DNA from: Verrucomicrobia bacterium TMED44
GTDB lineage: Bacteria; Verrucomicrobiota; Verrucomicrobiia; Opitutales; Seribacteraceae
Assembly: GCA_002168015.1 (NCBI GenBank)
Contig: NHCX01000080.1
Span: forward strand, 8,215 to 18,613
DNA: 10,399 nucleotides
Direction: 5' to 3'
The notes under the pieces: model-generated
What the model saw: the letters and a program-made list of their open reading frames with translations, nothing else
Database searches by the model: none
What the model was told of the DNA's origin: nothing
Shown: piece by piece, positions 1 to 6,784 of the stretch
How the letters are laid out: each line of letters begins with the position of its first letter
How positions within the stretch are numbered: the stretch's first letter is position 1
Position numbers and translations under genes: made by a program

Positions 1-1727
1 TTAGAACTTCCCTCTGCAAATTCGAGGTCATCACCCAGGCGTAGAATTTCTTCAATTTCTCCTGTTACTTTTTCTCCTAAATCCCGTTCTTTTATAAATT
101 TCGTCAATTCATCACTGGAAAGTGCAAAACTATTTCGACTTTTATCCATCTTGTTAATTTGCATTCTCAGCAAGTCTTTGAACGCACGAAAGAATTGGAC
201 ACCGTCGCGATGCTCAGTACTTTCATTAAGTTTGCGACTCAAGTTAGCTTTTTTGATCCGAAAATCTTCCTTCAAGCTATTTCTTTTCTTCGAACCCAAA
301 ATCAAAAAAGTCGCAACTGTGAAAAATGGAATCAATTGGATAACCCAGAACCATGAGTTTTTATCTACTGGGGTACTTTTTAGAGATGTTGTCCACTCTC
401 CTGGATCGCTAGCAGTTTGAAATAAATCGCCAGGTGAACTTGGATTCTGCATGTTTTTTTGTGCCTCAGATGAAGAGGTACTCGGAGGGAGTTCCCATTT
501 TTTACCTGGGTTTACTTGGAGTTTTAAATTCTGCCCCTCGATCGTTTCATACCTCTCTTTGTAAGGATCAAAAAACGAAAACATTATAGAGGGTAAATCT
601 AAGCTTCCTTCTTTAAGGGGTGTTATAATAAATTCAAAATTCTGCTTGCCTTCAAATTTAGTTTCTTGGTTACCCTCAAAAAGAAAAGCGGGTGGTCCTA
701 CTTTGAATTCTTTGTTGGAGAGTAATTCAGGTGCAGGAATAGCAGCAAAATTACCCTGTCCCTGCAGTGAGAAGTTTAAACGTACAGGGTCACCAACTTC
801 AACTTGATCGGAATCTATGCGAGTTTTTGTGCTAAAGTTACCGATTGCACCAGAAAATCCAACCGGTTTGTTCGAATAAGGGAGAGGTTTTACTTCAATG
901 GATTTGGTGGGTAATGTAACGGTCAAAGATTCTTCTCTGCCAAAGCCAAAAAAAGGATCGTTAAAGAAGGGGCTTGTGAATGGAGAGTTCCTTCGTGAAT
1001 TTACCCTGACTCTCAAATTGACTTCGAAGCTGATGTCTTTAATTCCAGCCATTGCTGCAGTTAGACTAACCGGCCAGGTAAAGCTAGAGTATAATTTTCC
1101 GTACTTGCTAACATTCCTTTTTTCATCCGCCCATTTACCGAGCTTGTTACTTGAAAATGATTCACCAATTTTAGTTGGTACATTTTCTATTCGGTTCACG
1201 GGTAGGCGATCCCATATAAATAGAGTGAGTGACGACATTATCGTCTCGCCCTCATAGAGATAGTCCTTAGGGAGTTTTAACTCCAAAAAGGCCGCCTGCC
1301 TTAAATCCGCTTGTGCTTGCTTTTCTTTTTGGTTGGGGGGTAACACTTGCAAGGTAGCCGGAGGAACGATCAGCTTTTGTCCTTCAACAGTTAGAGGCCA
1401 AGAGGGAATCGTAAATGAGCCCACTCTTTCGGCTTGAACCTGAAAGCTAAGTTCTACTCTGACTAAGGGTACTCCATTAAAATTAGCAGTACGAAGAGTT
1501 TGCCGAGTGTTGGAGATTCTGAGTCCTGAAACCTGTGGAAGGCTGCCTTGAGGGTTTTGTTGAGTGCCATGAATTACAACTTTATAGGTGGCTCTGCCAG
1601 TACTTGACACAGAGGGTGGACTAAAGCTCGATTCTACATATATTTTTTGGCCAAAAGTTTTTGTGTGATTGAAGTTCACGCATTGGCAAATAATAAATAA
1701 AAAGATGCAATGTTTGAAAATGATCAT
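1..1727 (-). CDS. batD: BatD family protein, 3' end cut by the window edge
   Basis: This is an uninterrupted reading frame of 575 codons that leaves the window still open. The ATG lies 9 nt after the batB stop, with no clear Shine-Dalgarno. The N-terminus has a hydrophobic signal segment (residues 6-17) ending near FGQ; its cysteines do not form a proper lipobox. About 430 residues of beta-rich extracytoplasmic sequence follow, with the start of the mature part reading VESSFSPPSVSSTG and a DPFFGFG motif near residue 250, both typical of BatD. One TM helix (about 457-477, WFWVIQLIPFFTVATFLIL) precedes a basic stop and a helical cytoplasmic tail (about 480-575). BatD is known as the membrane-anchored, Ig-like component of Bat operons and probably contacts BatA/BatB outside the membrane. 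The tail resembles the C-terminal part of the DUF4381-like protein in the same operon. Family assignment is firm; molecular function is not established. Confidence 0.85.
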   Translation of the reverse strand, partial: MIIFKHCIFLFIICQCVNFNHTKTFGQKIYVESSFSPPSVSSTGRATYKVVIHGTQQNPQGSLPQVSGLRISNTRQTLRTANFNGVPLVRVELSFQVQAERVGSFTIPSWPLTVEGQKLIVPPATLQVLPPNQKEKQAQADLRQAAFLELKLPKDYLYEGETIMSSLTLFIWDRLPVNRIENVPTKIGESFSSNKLGKWADEKRNVSKYGKLYSSFTWPVSLTAAMAGIKDISFEVNLRVRVNSRRNSPFTSPFFNDPFFGFGREESLTVTLPTKSIEVKPLPYSNKPVGFSGAIGNFSTKTRIDSDQVEVGDPVRLNFSLQGQGNFAAIPAPELLSNKEFKVGPPAFLFEGNQETKFEGKQNFEFIITPLKEGSLDLPSIMFSFFDPYKERYETIEGQNLKLQVNPGKKWELPPSTSSSEAQKNMQNPSSPGDLFQTASDPGEWTTSLKSTPVDKNSWFWVIQLIPFFTVATFLILGSKKRNSLKEDFRIKKANLSRKLNESTEHRDGVQFFRAFKDLLRMQINKMDKSRNSFALSSDELTKFIKERDLGEKVTGEIEEILRLGDDLEFAEGSS

Positions 1728-1736
1728 GGAATAGAG

Positions 1737-4154
1737 TTAATAATCTCGACCATTCGCAGAAGTGCCAATGATGTTTTGTTTATTATCATCCAAGTTTTGA
1801 CTTTTGGACTCCATTTCCTGCAACAATCTTTCGTAGAGACCATTCACTTGCTCAGGGTCAGTTTCTTTGCTCCGTTCAGGATTATTTGACGGATCAGGGG
1901 TTGGATTGTTTTGTTCTGAATTATCTTCTGTTTGATTGTTATCTGATGATTGTTGCTGCTCCTGCGAATTATCTTGGATACCAAAGAGCAAGGGCTCTGT
2001 AGGTGATTCATAATCAATCCAGGTAAGGTAAGCTTTCTTTTCTTCTATGGGATAAGTGATATTGGCATCTGCGTTGTTAGGTAAGACGCAAACTGAATAT
2101 TGACCGGGTGGGGCAGGGAAGGTAAAGGACCCATTATTGTCAGGTATGAATGAGGTCTCATTATCATCTAGTTGGAAATTTCCATCTTTATCCAAAAAAA
2201 GTTTGGCTTGAGAAAACCCTGCCTCCTCATTTTCTTTTTGTGAATTACCATTTTTATCTGACCAAATTGTACCTCGAATGATAGGAGCAGAACGATAAGG
2301 CAGAGTAACGGTTGAGTCTCCTGGTTTTTCAATCGTAATGGATACATTTTTAACACCTGTTGGGTTTAATGGGGGCGGAGGGGTGGGGAAAACGGGTATG
2401 AGAAATGGATTAGAAGAACTATTAATTTCTAAGATCTCCGAATCTATGGAAAGGGAAACTGGATAAATTGAGGAGATCCATTCGAAGGCAAATTGCCCAT
2501 CCTGGTTTGTTTTCAGGAACGGCTCTTCGGTGGAATTATGCTCACCGTCATTATTTTTGTCCCAAAAAACTTTTGCAGATAGTCTAGTTTCGTTCTCTTG
2601 AACTCTGCCATCTCCATTGATATCACGCCAGATCACTCCCCTAATTATGCAGACAAGAGAGTTAATTCTTTCTTCAATTTGTTTTTTTAAAGAATTTAAA
2701 TTGGAGGAAGCCTTCAAGTTTCCATCTAACTGATAAGCAGATTCATAATAATTAATCGCTTTATCCCAAGTTTCTCTAGCTTTAGAAACATTTTGCTGGT
2801 CTAGCCAATTGTTGGTTTCCTTATAAAAAAGATTTCCTAATTCGTTGAGTGCTTTGGATTGTAAGTCAGGTGAATCTATTGATTGGTCTATTGATTGACG
2901 AAGTCTTTCTTTTGCCAAGCTGAAGTTTGATGACTTTGAATGGGCTAATCCAGCATTGAGCAAAAGCTTGGCCATCATGTTTGGCTCTACCTCAGAGCTT
3001 GCATTGATCTCAGTTTCATAAAACTTAGCTGCATGATTCCATTCTTCATTCTGGGCCGCTTCTTCAGCCCTTCTAATATTGTCTTGCTTTAAGCATCCAC
3101 TAAAAAAGCACAAGATAATAGTTAAGCAGAGAGTCATACCTTTTTTGATTGTTGATCTTGCTGCTGGAGTAAGCTTTTCAAATAGTAAAATTAGTACTGC
3201 AATTAAGGCAAAAGGTTGAAATCTTTCGATTGGTATTTCAGAGGAGAATTGCTCTCGAGTTTTTTGTTCGCCGATGGTTTTGAGTGTCTTGAAAACATTT
3301 GCTAGCCCTTGCCCAGTAGATCCTAAAGGATAGTACTTTCCGTTAGATTCCTGAGAGATTGCTTCGAGTGACTTTTCATCCATTTGGGAAATGATTGTTT
3401 GACCAGAAGGATCAAGCAAAAAATTTCTCGCAGGTTTATCCACTGGATCAGTAGGTATACGAGTTCCTTCTGGAGAACCAATGCCAATGGTAAATATTTT
3501 AATCCCTTCCTTTTCGGCTTCCTTAGCTCTTTTTAGCCCCCCACCTTCTAAATCCTCTCCATCTGAAATTAGAACCAAGAACTTATCCCGATCGTCATGG
3601 GAAAAGGATCGGGCGGCTTCATCTATCGGCATGGCCAAATTTGTTCCGGGAGATTTGATCGAGCCAACTTCCACATTACTTAAAGTATTGAGGAAGGCCT
3701 GATGGTCTAAAGTAAGTGGGCATTGTAGGAATGCATTTCCTGCAAAAGTAATAAGTCCGACACGATCCCCTCTTAGATCTCCAATGAGATTGGAAATACT
3801 GAGCTTAACTCTTTCAAGTCTGTTGGGTCGGACATCTCTTGCAAGCATACTTTTTGACACATCAAGAGCGATAATTAAGTCAATGCCGGAAGGTTTGGAT
3901 GTACGATTTTTTGAGCCCCATTGAGGTCTTGCCAGTGCTAGGGTAATAAATCCCAAGCCAACGAGGAAGATTCCAAGTTTTAGAAAATTTCTTTTTTTGG
4001 AATAAAGTGGAGATAATCTGGAAAATAATTTAGCTGAAGTTAACTTAAAAATCCTCCTTTCTTTGTGGCTTTCGCTCCAAAAGAAAACGATCAGTAAAAG
4101 AGCAATCGTTACCGAACCTGCAAGCAAGAAATAATGGCTTGTGAAAACAGTCAT
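1737..4154 (-). CDS. batB: BatB-BatC fusion: membrane VWA protein with TPRs and SdrD_B-like Ca-loop domains
   Basis: The protein has 805 residues from the ATG at 4154, whose ATGA overlaps the batA stop; a GTG at 4229 would extend it 25 residues into batA without a hydrophobic or family-like sequence, so it was not used. Order of parts: TM helices at about 9-25 and 59-75; the ARPQW motif; a VWA domain (about 90-290) with a complete MIDAS (D98-x-S100-x-S102, T171, D198); a third TM at about 314-325; a basic stretch; then a second signal-like segment at 340-354 (MTLCLTIILCFFSGC). TPR-like helices follow (358-495), then two SdrD_B-like domains (about 504-572 and 626-692) with four D-x-N/D-x-D/N loops, a Q/N/D/S/P-rich linker (727-770) and an amphipathic end (YERLLQEMESKS) like BatC termini. 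Charge distribution puts the VWA, TPR and SdrD_B parts outside the inner membrane. BatB normally has about 330 residues and BatC about 200-250, so this protein is clearly enlarged. A role in scaffolding the envelope Bat complex is inferred. Confidence 0.87.
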   Translation of the reverse strand: MTVFTSHYFLLAGSVTIALLLIVFFWSESHKERRIFKLTSAKLFSRLSPLYSKKRNFLKLGIFLVGLGFITLALARPQWGSKNRTSKPSGIDLIIALDVSKSMLARDVRPNRLERVKLSISNLIGDLRGDRVGLITFAGNAFLQCPLTLDHQAFLNTLSNVEVGSIKSPGTNLAMPIDEAARSFSHDDRDKFLVLISDGEDLEGGGLKRAKEAEKEGIKIFTIGIGSPEGTRIPTDPVDKPARNFLLDPSGQTIISQMDEKSLEAISQESNGKYYPLGSTGQGLANVFKTLKTIGEQKTREQFSSEIPIERFQPFALIAVLILLFEKLTPAARSTIKKGMTLCLTIILCFFSGCLKQDNIRRAEEAAQNEEWNHAAKFYETEINASSEVEPNMMAKLLLNAGLAHSKSSNFSLAKERLRQSIDQSIDSPDLQSKALNELGNLFYKETNNWLDQQNVSKARETWDKAINYYESAYQLDGNLKASSNLNSLKKQIEERINSLVCIIRGVIWRDINGDGRVQENETRLSAKVFWDKNNDGEHNSTEEPFLKTNQDGQFAFEWISSIYPVSLSIDSEILEINSSSNPFLIPVFPTPPPPLNPTGVKNVSITIEKPGDSTVTLPYRSAPIIRGTIWSDKNGNSQKENEEAGFSQAKLFLDKDGNFQLDDNETSFIPDNNGSFTFPAPPGQYSVCVLPNNADANITYPIEEKKAYLTWIDYESPTEPLLFGIQDNSQEQQQSSDNNQTEDNSEQNNPTPDPSNNPERSKETDPEQVNGLYERLLQEMESKSQNLDDNKQNIIGTSANGRDY
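1845..1976 (-). other. Low-complexity Q/N/D/S/E/P-rich linker in the BatB-BatC fusion
   Basis: Residues about 727-770 consist almost only of Gln, Asn, Asp, Ser, Glu and Pro with hardly any hydrophobic residue (for example QEQQQSSDNNQTEDNSEQNN). This predicts a disordered acidic spacer between the second SdrD_B-like domain and the short C-terminal helix. BatC proteins often have such a linker before a conserved helical end; that comparison is from family knowledge. Confidence 0.75.
2079..2279 (-). other. Second SdrD_B-like domain with two EF-hand-like calcium loops
   Basis: Residues about 626-692 repeat the plan of the first domain: IRGTIWSDKNGN start, with loop D633-K-N-G-N ending in E643/E644, the strand AKLFLD, loop D655-K-D-G-N ending in E666, then D-N-N-G-S-F-T-F and the PPGQYSV ending that is typical of SdrD_B domains. 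It is separated from the first copy by a proline-rich stretch (about 586-596, PTPPPPLNP). The two copies differ enough to be an old duplication. Confidence 0.7.
2439..2645 (-). other. First SdrD_B-like domain with two EF-hand-like calcium loops
   Basis: Residues about 504-572 of the BatB-BatC fusion read as an SdrD_B-type beta sandwich: G-V-I-W-x-D start, a loop D511-I-N-G-D-G ending in acidic E522, a strand (AKVFWD), a second loop D532-K-N-N-D-G with E543/E544-P, then a T-N-x-D-G-x-F-x-F strand. This matches the known consensus of that domain (GxVWxDxNxDGxxxxxE ... VxLDxNxxGxxxxxEP ... TxxxGxYxF). Such domains bind calcium and are extracytoplasmic, in keeping with the predicted side of the membrane here. 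Confidence 0.7.
3093..3137 (-). other. Internal lipoprotein-like signal segment inside the BatB-BatC fusion
   Basis: Residues 340-354 of the fusion start with Met, are preceded by basic residues (STIKKG), carry a hydrophobic core LCLTIILCFF and end in S-G-C followed by L-K-Q. This is the layout of a type II signal peptide, though F at the -3 position is not the usual Leu. It sits exactly where the BatB part ends and the TPR (BatC) part begins. The codon before the Met is preceded by AAAAAAGGT, too close to be a good ribosome site. It may work simply as a fourth TM helix. Processing or internal initiation is only a possibility. Confidence 0.5.
4151..4154 (-). promoter_or_regulatory. ATGA stop-start overlap between batA and batB
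   Basis: The batB ATG (4154-4152) and the batA TGA (4153-4151) share bases. This fixes the batB start in preference to the upstream GTG at 4229 and predicts translational coupling of two proteins expected to sit together in the membrane. Confidence 0.75.
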
Positions 4155-5209
4155 GGTATTTGCAGGAATAGAGTTCGATGGAGTAAGAATCCCAGAGTTA
4201 TAAAGATAGCACCCAGGGAAAGGGTCCACTGGTATAAGTCTTCAAACAAAGCATTCACCTCGAGTTGAATCTCAGATTTTTCCAGTTTATCGATTTCATT
4301 ATAGATGGAACTCAACCTTTTTTTGTCTTTAGCTTCAAAAAATTTGGCATCCGTAATGGTCGAAATTTCTTGGAGAATTTTTTTGTCTACTGGATAGTTC
4401 GCTACATCAATAACGGGTGTACCATTTGCATATCTTATCAGGTCTCTTGCATTAGGATCATACAAGTATGTCCGGGTTCTCGCATTTGTACCGATCGCAA
4501 TCGTGTAAATTTTGATCTCATCCTTTTTGGCACCTTCCGCATAAATTAATGGGCTGTGAGTAGGAGAGGGCTCATCTTTACCGTCTGTTAATAAAATCAA
4601 TATTTTGCTCTTAGATTCCAAGGTTCTCAGACGGTTAATTCCTTCAGCAAGGGCGGATCCGATATTTGTTCCTGTCTGCTGGGTAAGTCCAACTTCCAAT
4701 CTTGCAAGATTAGTTTGAAGGTATTGCTTATCAAGAGTTAAAGCACTCACCAGATAGGGATTGACTGCAAATGCGACTAACCCGATCCGGTCATGTGTTC
4801 TCTTTTCTATGAATTCTTTTATTACATCTTTCACCACATCTAATCTTGTGCTCATTTCTTCGCTCGATTGACTCATATCCAAGGCAAGCATCGACCCCGA
4901 TAAATCAACCGCCAAAACAATATCGACTCCACTCGATATTATAGTTCGGGAGCTCTGATCTAATTGTGGGCGAGCAACCGAGAGTATTACAAATGCGAGG
5001 CCGGTGTAAAAAAGAAAAGTTGGTAACCAAATCAATTTAGCTTTAAGAGATTTCCTAGGCATACTTAGTTTTTCAATAACTGAAAATTTGATGGCAGGTT
5101 TTCTACGCAGTTTACTATTTACAATCCAAATTGTGAGGGGAATTAGCCCTAATAGAGCTAACCAGTAGGGTTCAGCTAAGGTAAGGTTTTGTAGAGAAAA
5201 ATCTTCCAT
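4151..5209 (-). CDS. batA: BatA-type membrane VWA protein
   Basis: The protein has 352 residues, the usual BatA length. TM helices lie at about 15-30 and 60-78, separated by a basic loop (KLRRKP) that should be cytoplasmic, followed by the family motif ARPQ at 79-82. The VWA domain (about 95-290) has a full MIDAS: D102-L-S104-G-S106, T181 in TGTNIGSAL, and D209 in LLTDGKD. A third TM lies at about 328-345. The VWA domain is therefore placed outside the inner membrane with bound divalent metal. In Bat operons BatA and BatB are paired VWA subunits, and this gene touches its upstream neighbour (TAATG) and overlaps batB (ATGA), so production of the three should be coupled. The exact ligand is unknown for the family. 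Confidence 0.92.
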   Translation of the reverse strand: MEDFSLQNLTLAEPYWLALLGLIPLTIWIVNSKLRRKPAIKFSVIEKLSMPRKSLKAKLIWLPTFLFYTGLAFVILSVARPQLDQSSRTIISSGVDIVLAVDLSGSMLALDMSQSSEEMSTRLDVVKDVIKEFIEKRTHDRIGLVAFAVNPYLVSALTLDKQYLQTNLARLEVGLTQQTGTNIGSALAEGINRLRTLESKSKILILLTDGKDEPSPTHSPLIYAEGAKKDEIKIYTIAIGTNARTRTYLYDPNARDLIRYANGTPVIDVANYPVDKKILQEISTITDAKFFEAKDKKRLSSIYNEIDKLEKSEIQLEVNALFEDLYQWTLSLGAIFITLGFLLHRTLFLQIP

Positions 5210-5211
5210 TA
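5209..5211 (-). promoter_or_regulatory. TAATG stop-start overlap before batA
   Basis: The TAA stop of the DUF4381-like gene shares its last A with the ATG of batA, giving TAATG. No Shine-Dalgarno is needed if ribosomes reinitiate here, which fits the lack of strong ribosome sites throughout the operon. Confidence 0.7.
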
Positions 5212-5820
5212 TCTTTTCTTAGAATCTTCAGGTTCTTCTGTTTCTGAAGACTTTTCCTGTGCGGTAATTCGGGAATGGGTGTCTTTAACAAAGTGAAGTG
5301 CTGAATCGAGTAAAAGATTTATCTCACTGGTATCGGTGGTTTCTTCGGAATATTTTACCCGGTCTCCACGATCTACAAACTCTTTCAGTAAGTCTTCGTA
5401 GGTGTTGCTGAAAAATGGATTAGATGCAATTTCGATAATAAATTCTTCACCCGTAAGTTCCATGGCAGGCATATTAAATTGCTTTTGCACATAAATTCTA
5501 AGAATTTCGGAAAGTTTAAACACAAAGGGTTTTGTTCCTAGTTTTAATTTATTTTTTTGAAGTTCTTCAATAGCTTCTAAAGCCTCAATATATGGATCAA
5601 TAACTTCTTCGGTATCTTCGTTTGTTGGGTTATTTTTCTTTTTTCGGAAAAGGAAGAAAATAACCATTGAAAATAGTAAAATTGCGGAAAAAATTAAAAT
5701 CCAAAAGAGATTTTCGGAACATAGTTGCCAAATCGTTTTGTAAATGGAGATAGGTTCTTCACTCAGTACATGGGGATCGAGCAGATGAGGCTTATCCTGA
5801 ATTTTGAAAAACTGATTCAT
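5209..5820 (-). CDS. DUF4381-like single-TM protein of the Bat operon
   Basis: The protein has 203 residues: a short N-terminal segment that should be extracytoplasmic, one TM helix at about 38-58, a basic stop (FRKKK) and a cytoplasmic part. The region 75-161 carries the features I associate with DUF4381: DPYIEALEAIEEL, then KPFVFKLSEILRIYVQKQF, P-A-M-E-L-T-G-E-E-F, and a final D-R-V-K-Y. Such proteins typically lie between DUF58 and the first VWA gene in MoxR/Bat operons, as here. It starts 4 nt after the DUF58 stop. The C-terminal tail is acidic and basic mixed and probably disordered. Its role may be to link the cytoplasmic MoxR/DUF58 pair with the membrane VWA proteins; this is inference from position and topology. 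Confidence 0.75.
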   Translation of the reverse strand: MNQFFKIQDKPHLLDPHVLSEEPISIYKTIWQLCSENLFWILIFSAILLFSMVIFFLFRKKKNNPTNEDTEEVIDPYIEALEAIEELQKNKLKLGTKPFVFKLSEILRIYVQKQFNMPAMELTGEEFIIEIASNPFFSNTYEDLLKEFVDRGDRVKYSEETTDTSEINLLLDSALHFVKDTHSRITAQEKSSETEEPEDSKKR

Positions 5821-5824
5821 TGAA

Positions 5825-6757
5825 TTAACTTCGTCGAGATTTTCGCAGATGAAAAAATTCTTTTAACGCCTTGTCGAATTCAACATTTGTGGAAAGCTTG
5901 AAGATATCAATTCCTCTTCTTTGCAGTTTGCGGGAAAAGTTCTTTTGCTGTTTTGCCGTTAATTCGGCGTATTCTTCTAAAAATTCATTATTTGAAAGAT
6001 CAACGGTAATTCTTTCCCCTGTCTCCGCATCTTCAAAAGTAGTAAAGCCAACTTTTGGGAGTGAAATTTCATTCGGGTCATGAATCTGGGCACAGATCAA
6101 ATCATGCCTTCTTTTGGTTGATGAGATTTCTTTGTAAAATTGCACCTCTACATCTTCTTCCTCCAAAGAGGAAAATTCAGGAATGATAAAGTCGGAAAGA
6201 AAAAATACAACAGCTCGCCTTCTCATTACCTTGTTAATAAACCTCAAGCCTTCATTTAAATTTGTCTTTTTTGTTTTATTCCGGTGAAAAAGAATTTCCC
6301 GAAGGATACGCAGAACATTTTTCTGCCCGTTGGCTGGGGGTAAATATATTTCAACTTCCTCCGCAAAGAGTAAGAGCCCAACCTTATCTCCATTGCGACT
6401 CGCTGAAATTGCCAATAACGCACTTAGCTCTGCTAGCCTTTCTCTTTTAGTTCGTGATTCAGAGCCGAAAATAGTGCTCTCACTTATATCTATTGCCAAC
6501 AATATGGTTAATTCTCTTTCCTCGCGATACTGTTTTACAAAAGGGGCTCCCATTTTTGCTGTGACATTCCAGTCAATGGACCTAACTTCATCACCTGGTT
6601 GGTATTCACGTACTTCTTCAAAGTCAATTCCTTGGCCCTTAAATGCACTTTGATAAGAACCTGACAAGACTTCGGAAACTAGTCGATTGGACTTAATTTC
6701 TATTTGTCTAACTTTACGCAGAATCTCCCGCGTAAACTCTTGATCGGGTTCATTCAT
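5825..6757 (-). CDS. DUF58 domain protein (VWA-like, MoxR partner)
   Basis: The protein has 310 residues and is soluble, with no TM helix. The DUF58 signature is complete: G43-I-D-F-E-E-V-R-E-Y-Q-P-G-D at 43-56, then V-R-S-I-D-W-N at 58-64 and K-Q-Y-R-E-E-R at 75-81. It lies in front of a VWA-like fold with a MIDAS-type D90-I-S92-E-S94, a TN pair at 165-166 and LSDF at 187-190. These proteins are encoded directly after moxR in many bacteria and are regarded as cytoplasmic VWA-like adaptors of the MoxR ATPase. Here the gap to moxR is 27 nt and to the next gene 4 nt. The start chosen (ATG 6757) gives the expected MNEPDQEF N-terminus; no Shine-Dalgarno is visible in front of it. Confidence 0.92.
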   Translation of the reverse strand: MNEPDQEFTREILRKVRQIEIKSNRLVSEVLSGSYQSAFKGQGIDFEEVREYQPGDEVRSIDWNVTAKMGAPFVKQYREERELTILLAIDISESTIFGSESRTKRERLAELSALLAISASRNGDKVGLLLFAEEVEIYLPPANGQKNVLRILREILFHRNKTKKTNLNEGLRFINKVMRRRAVVFFLSDFIIPEFSSLEEEDVEVQFYKEISSTKRRHDLICAQIHDPNEISLPKVGFTTFEDAETGERITVDLSNNEFLEEYAELTAKQQKNFSRKLQRRGIDIFKLSTNVEFDKALKEFFHLRKSRRS

Positions 6758-6784
6758 TCAAATAAAAGGAATCGACCAGAATAT

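Noticed and set aside
151..420. Plus-strand reading frames opposite the BatD TM helix and tail
   Set aside because: The minus strand codes for a sensible TM helix and tail here; the plus frames have no start context and no recognisable features.
898..1257. Plus-strand reading frame of 119 codons inside the BatD region
   Set aside because: It lies opposite a long, clearly coding BatD frame with family motifs; its translation shows no recognisable domain. It is a shadow frame.
4155..4229. Longer batB start at a GTG, adding 25 residues
   Set aside because: The extension lies fully inside batA, lacks any hydrophobic or family sequence, and the ATG in the ATGA overlap gives the standard BatB N-terminus.
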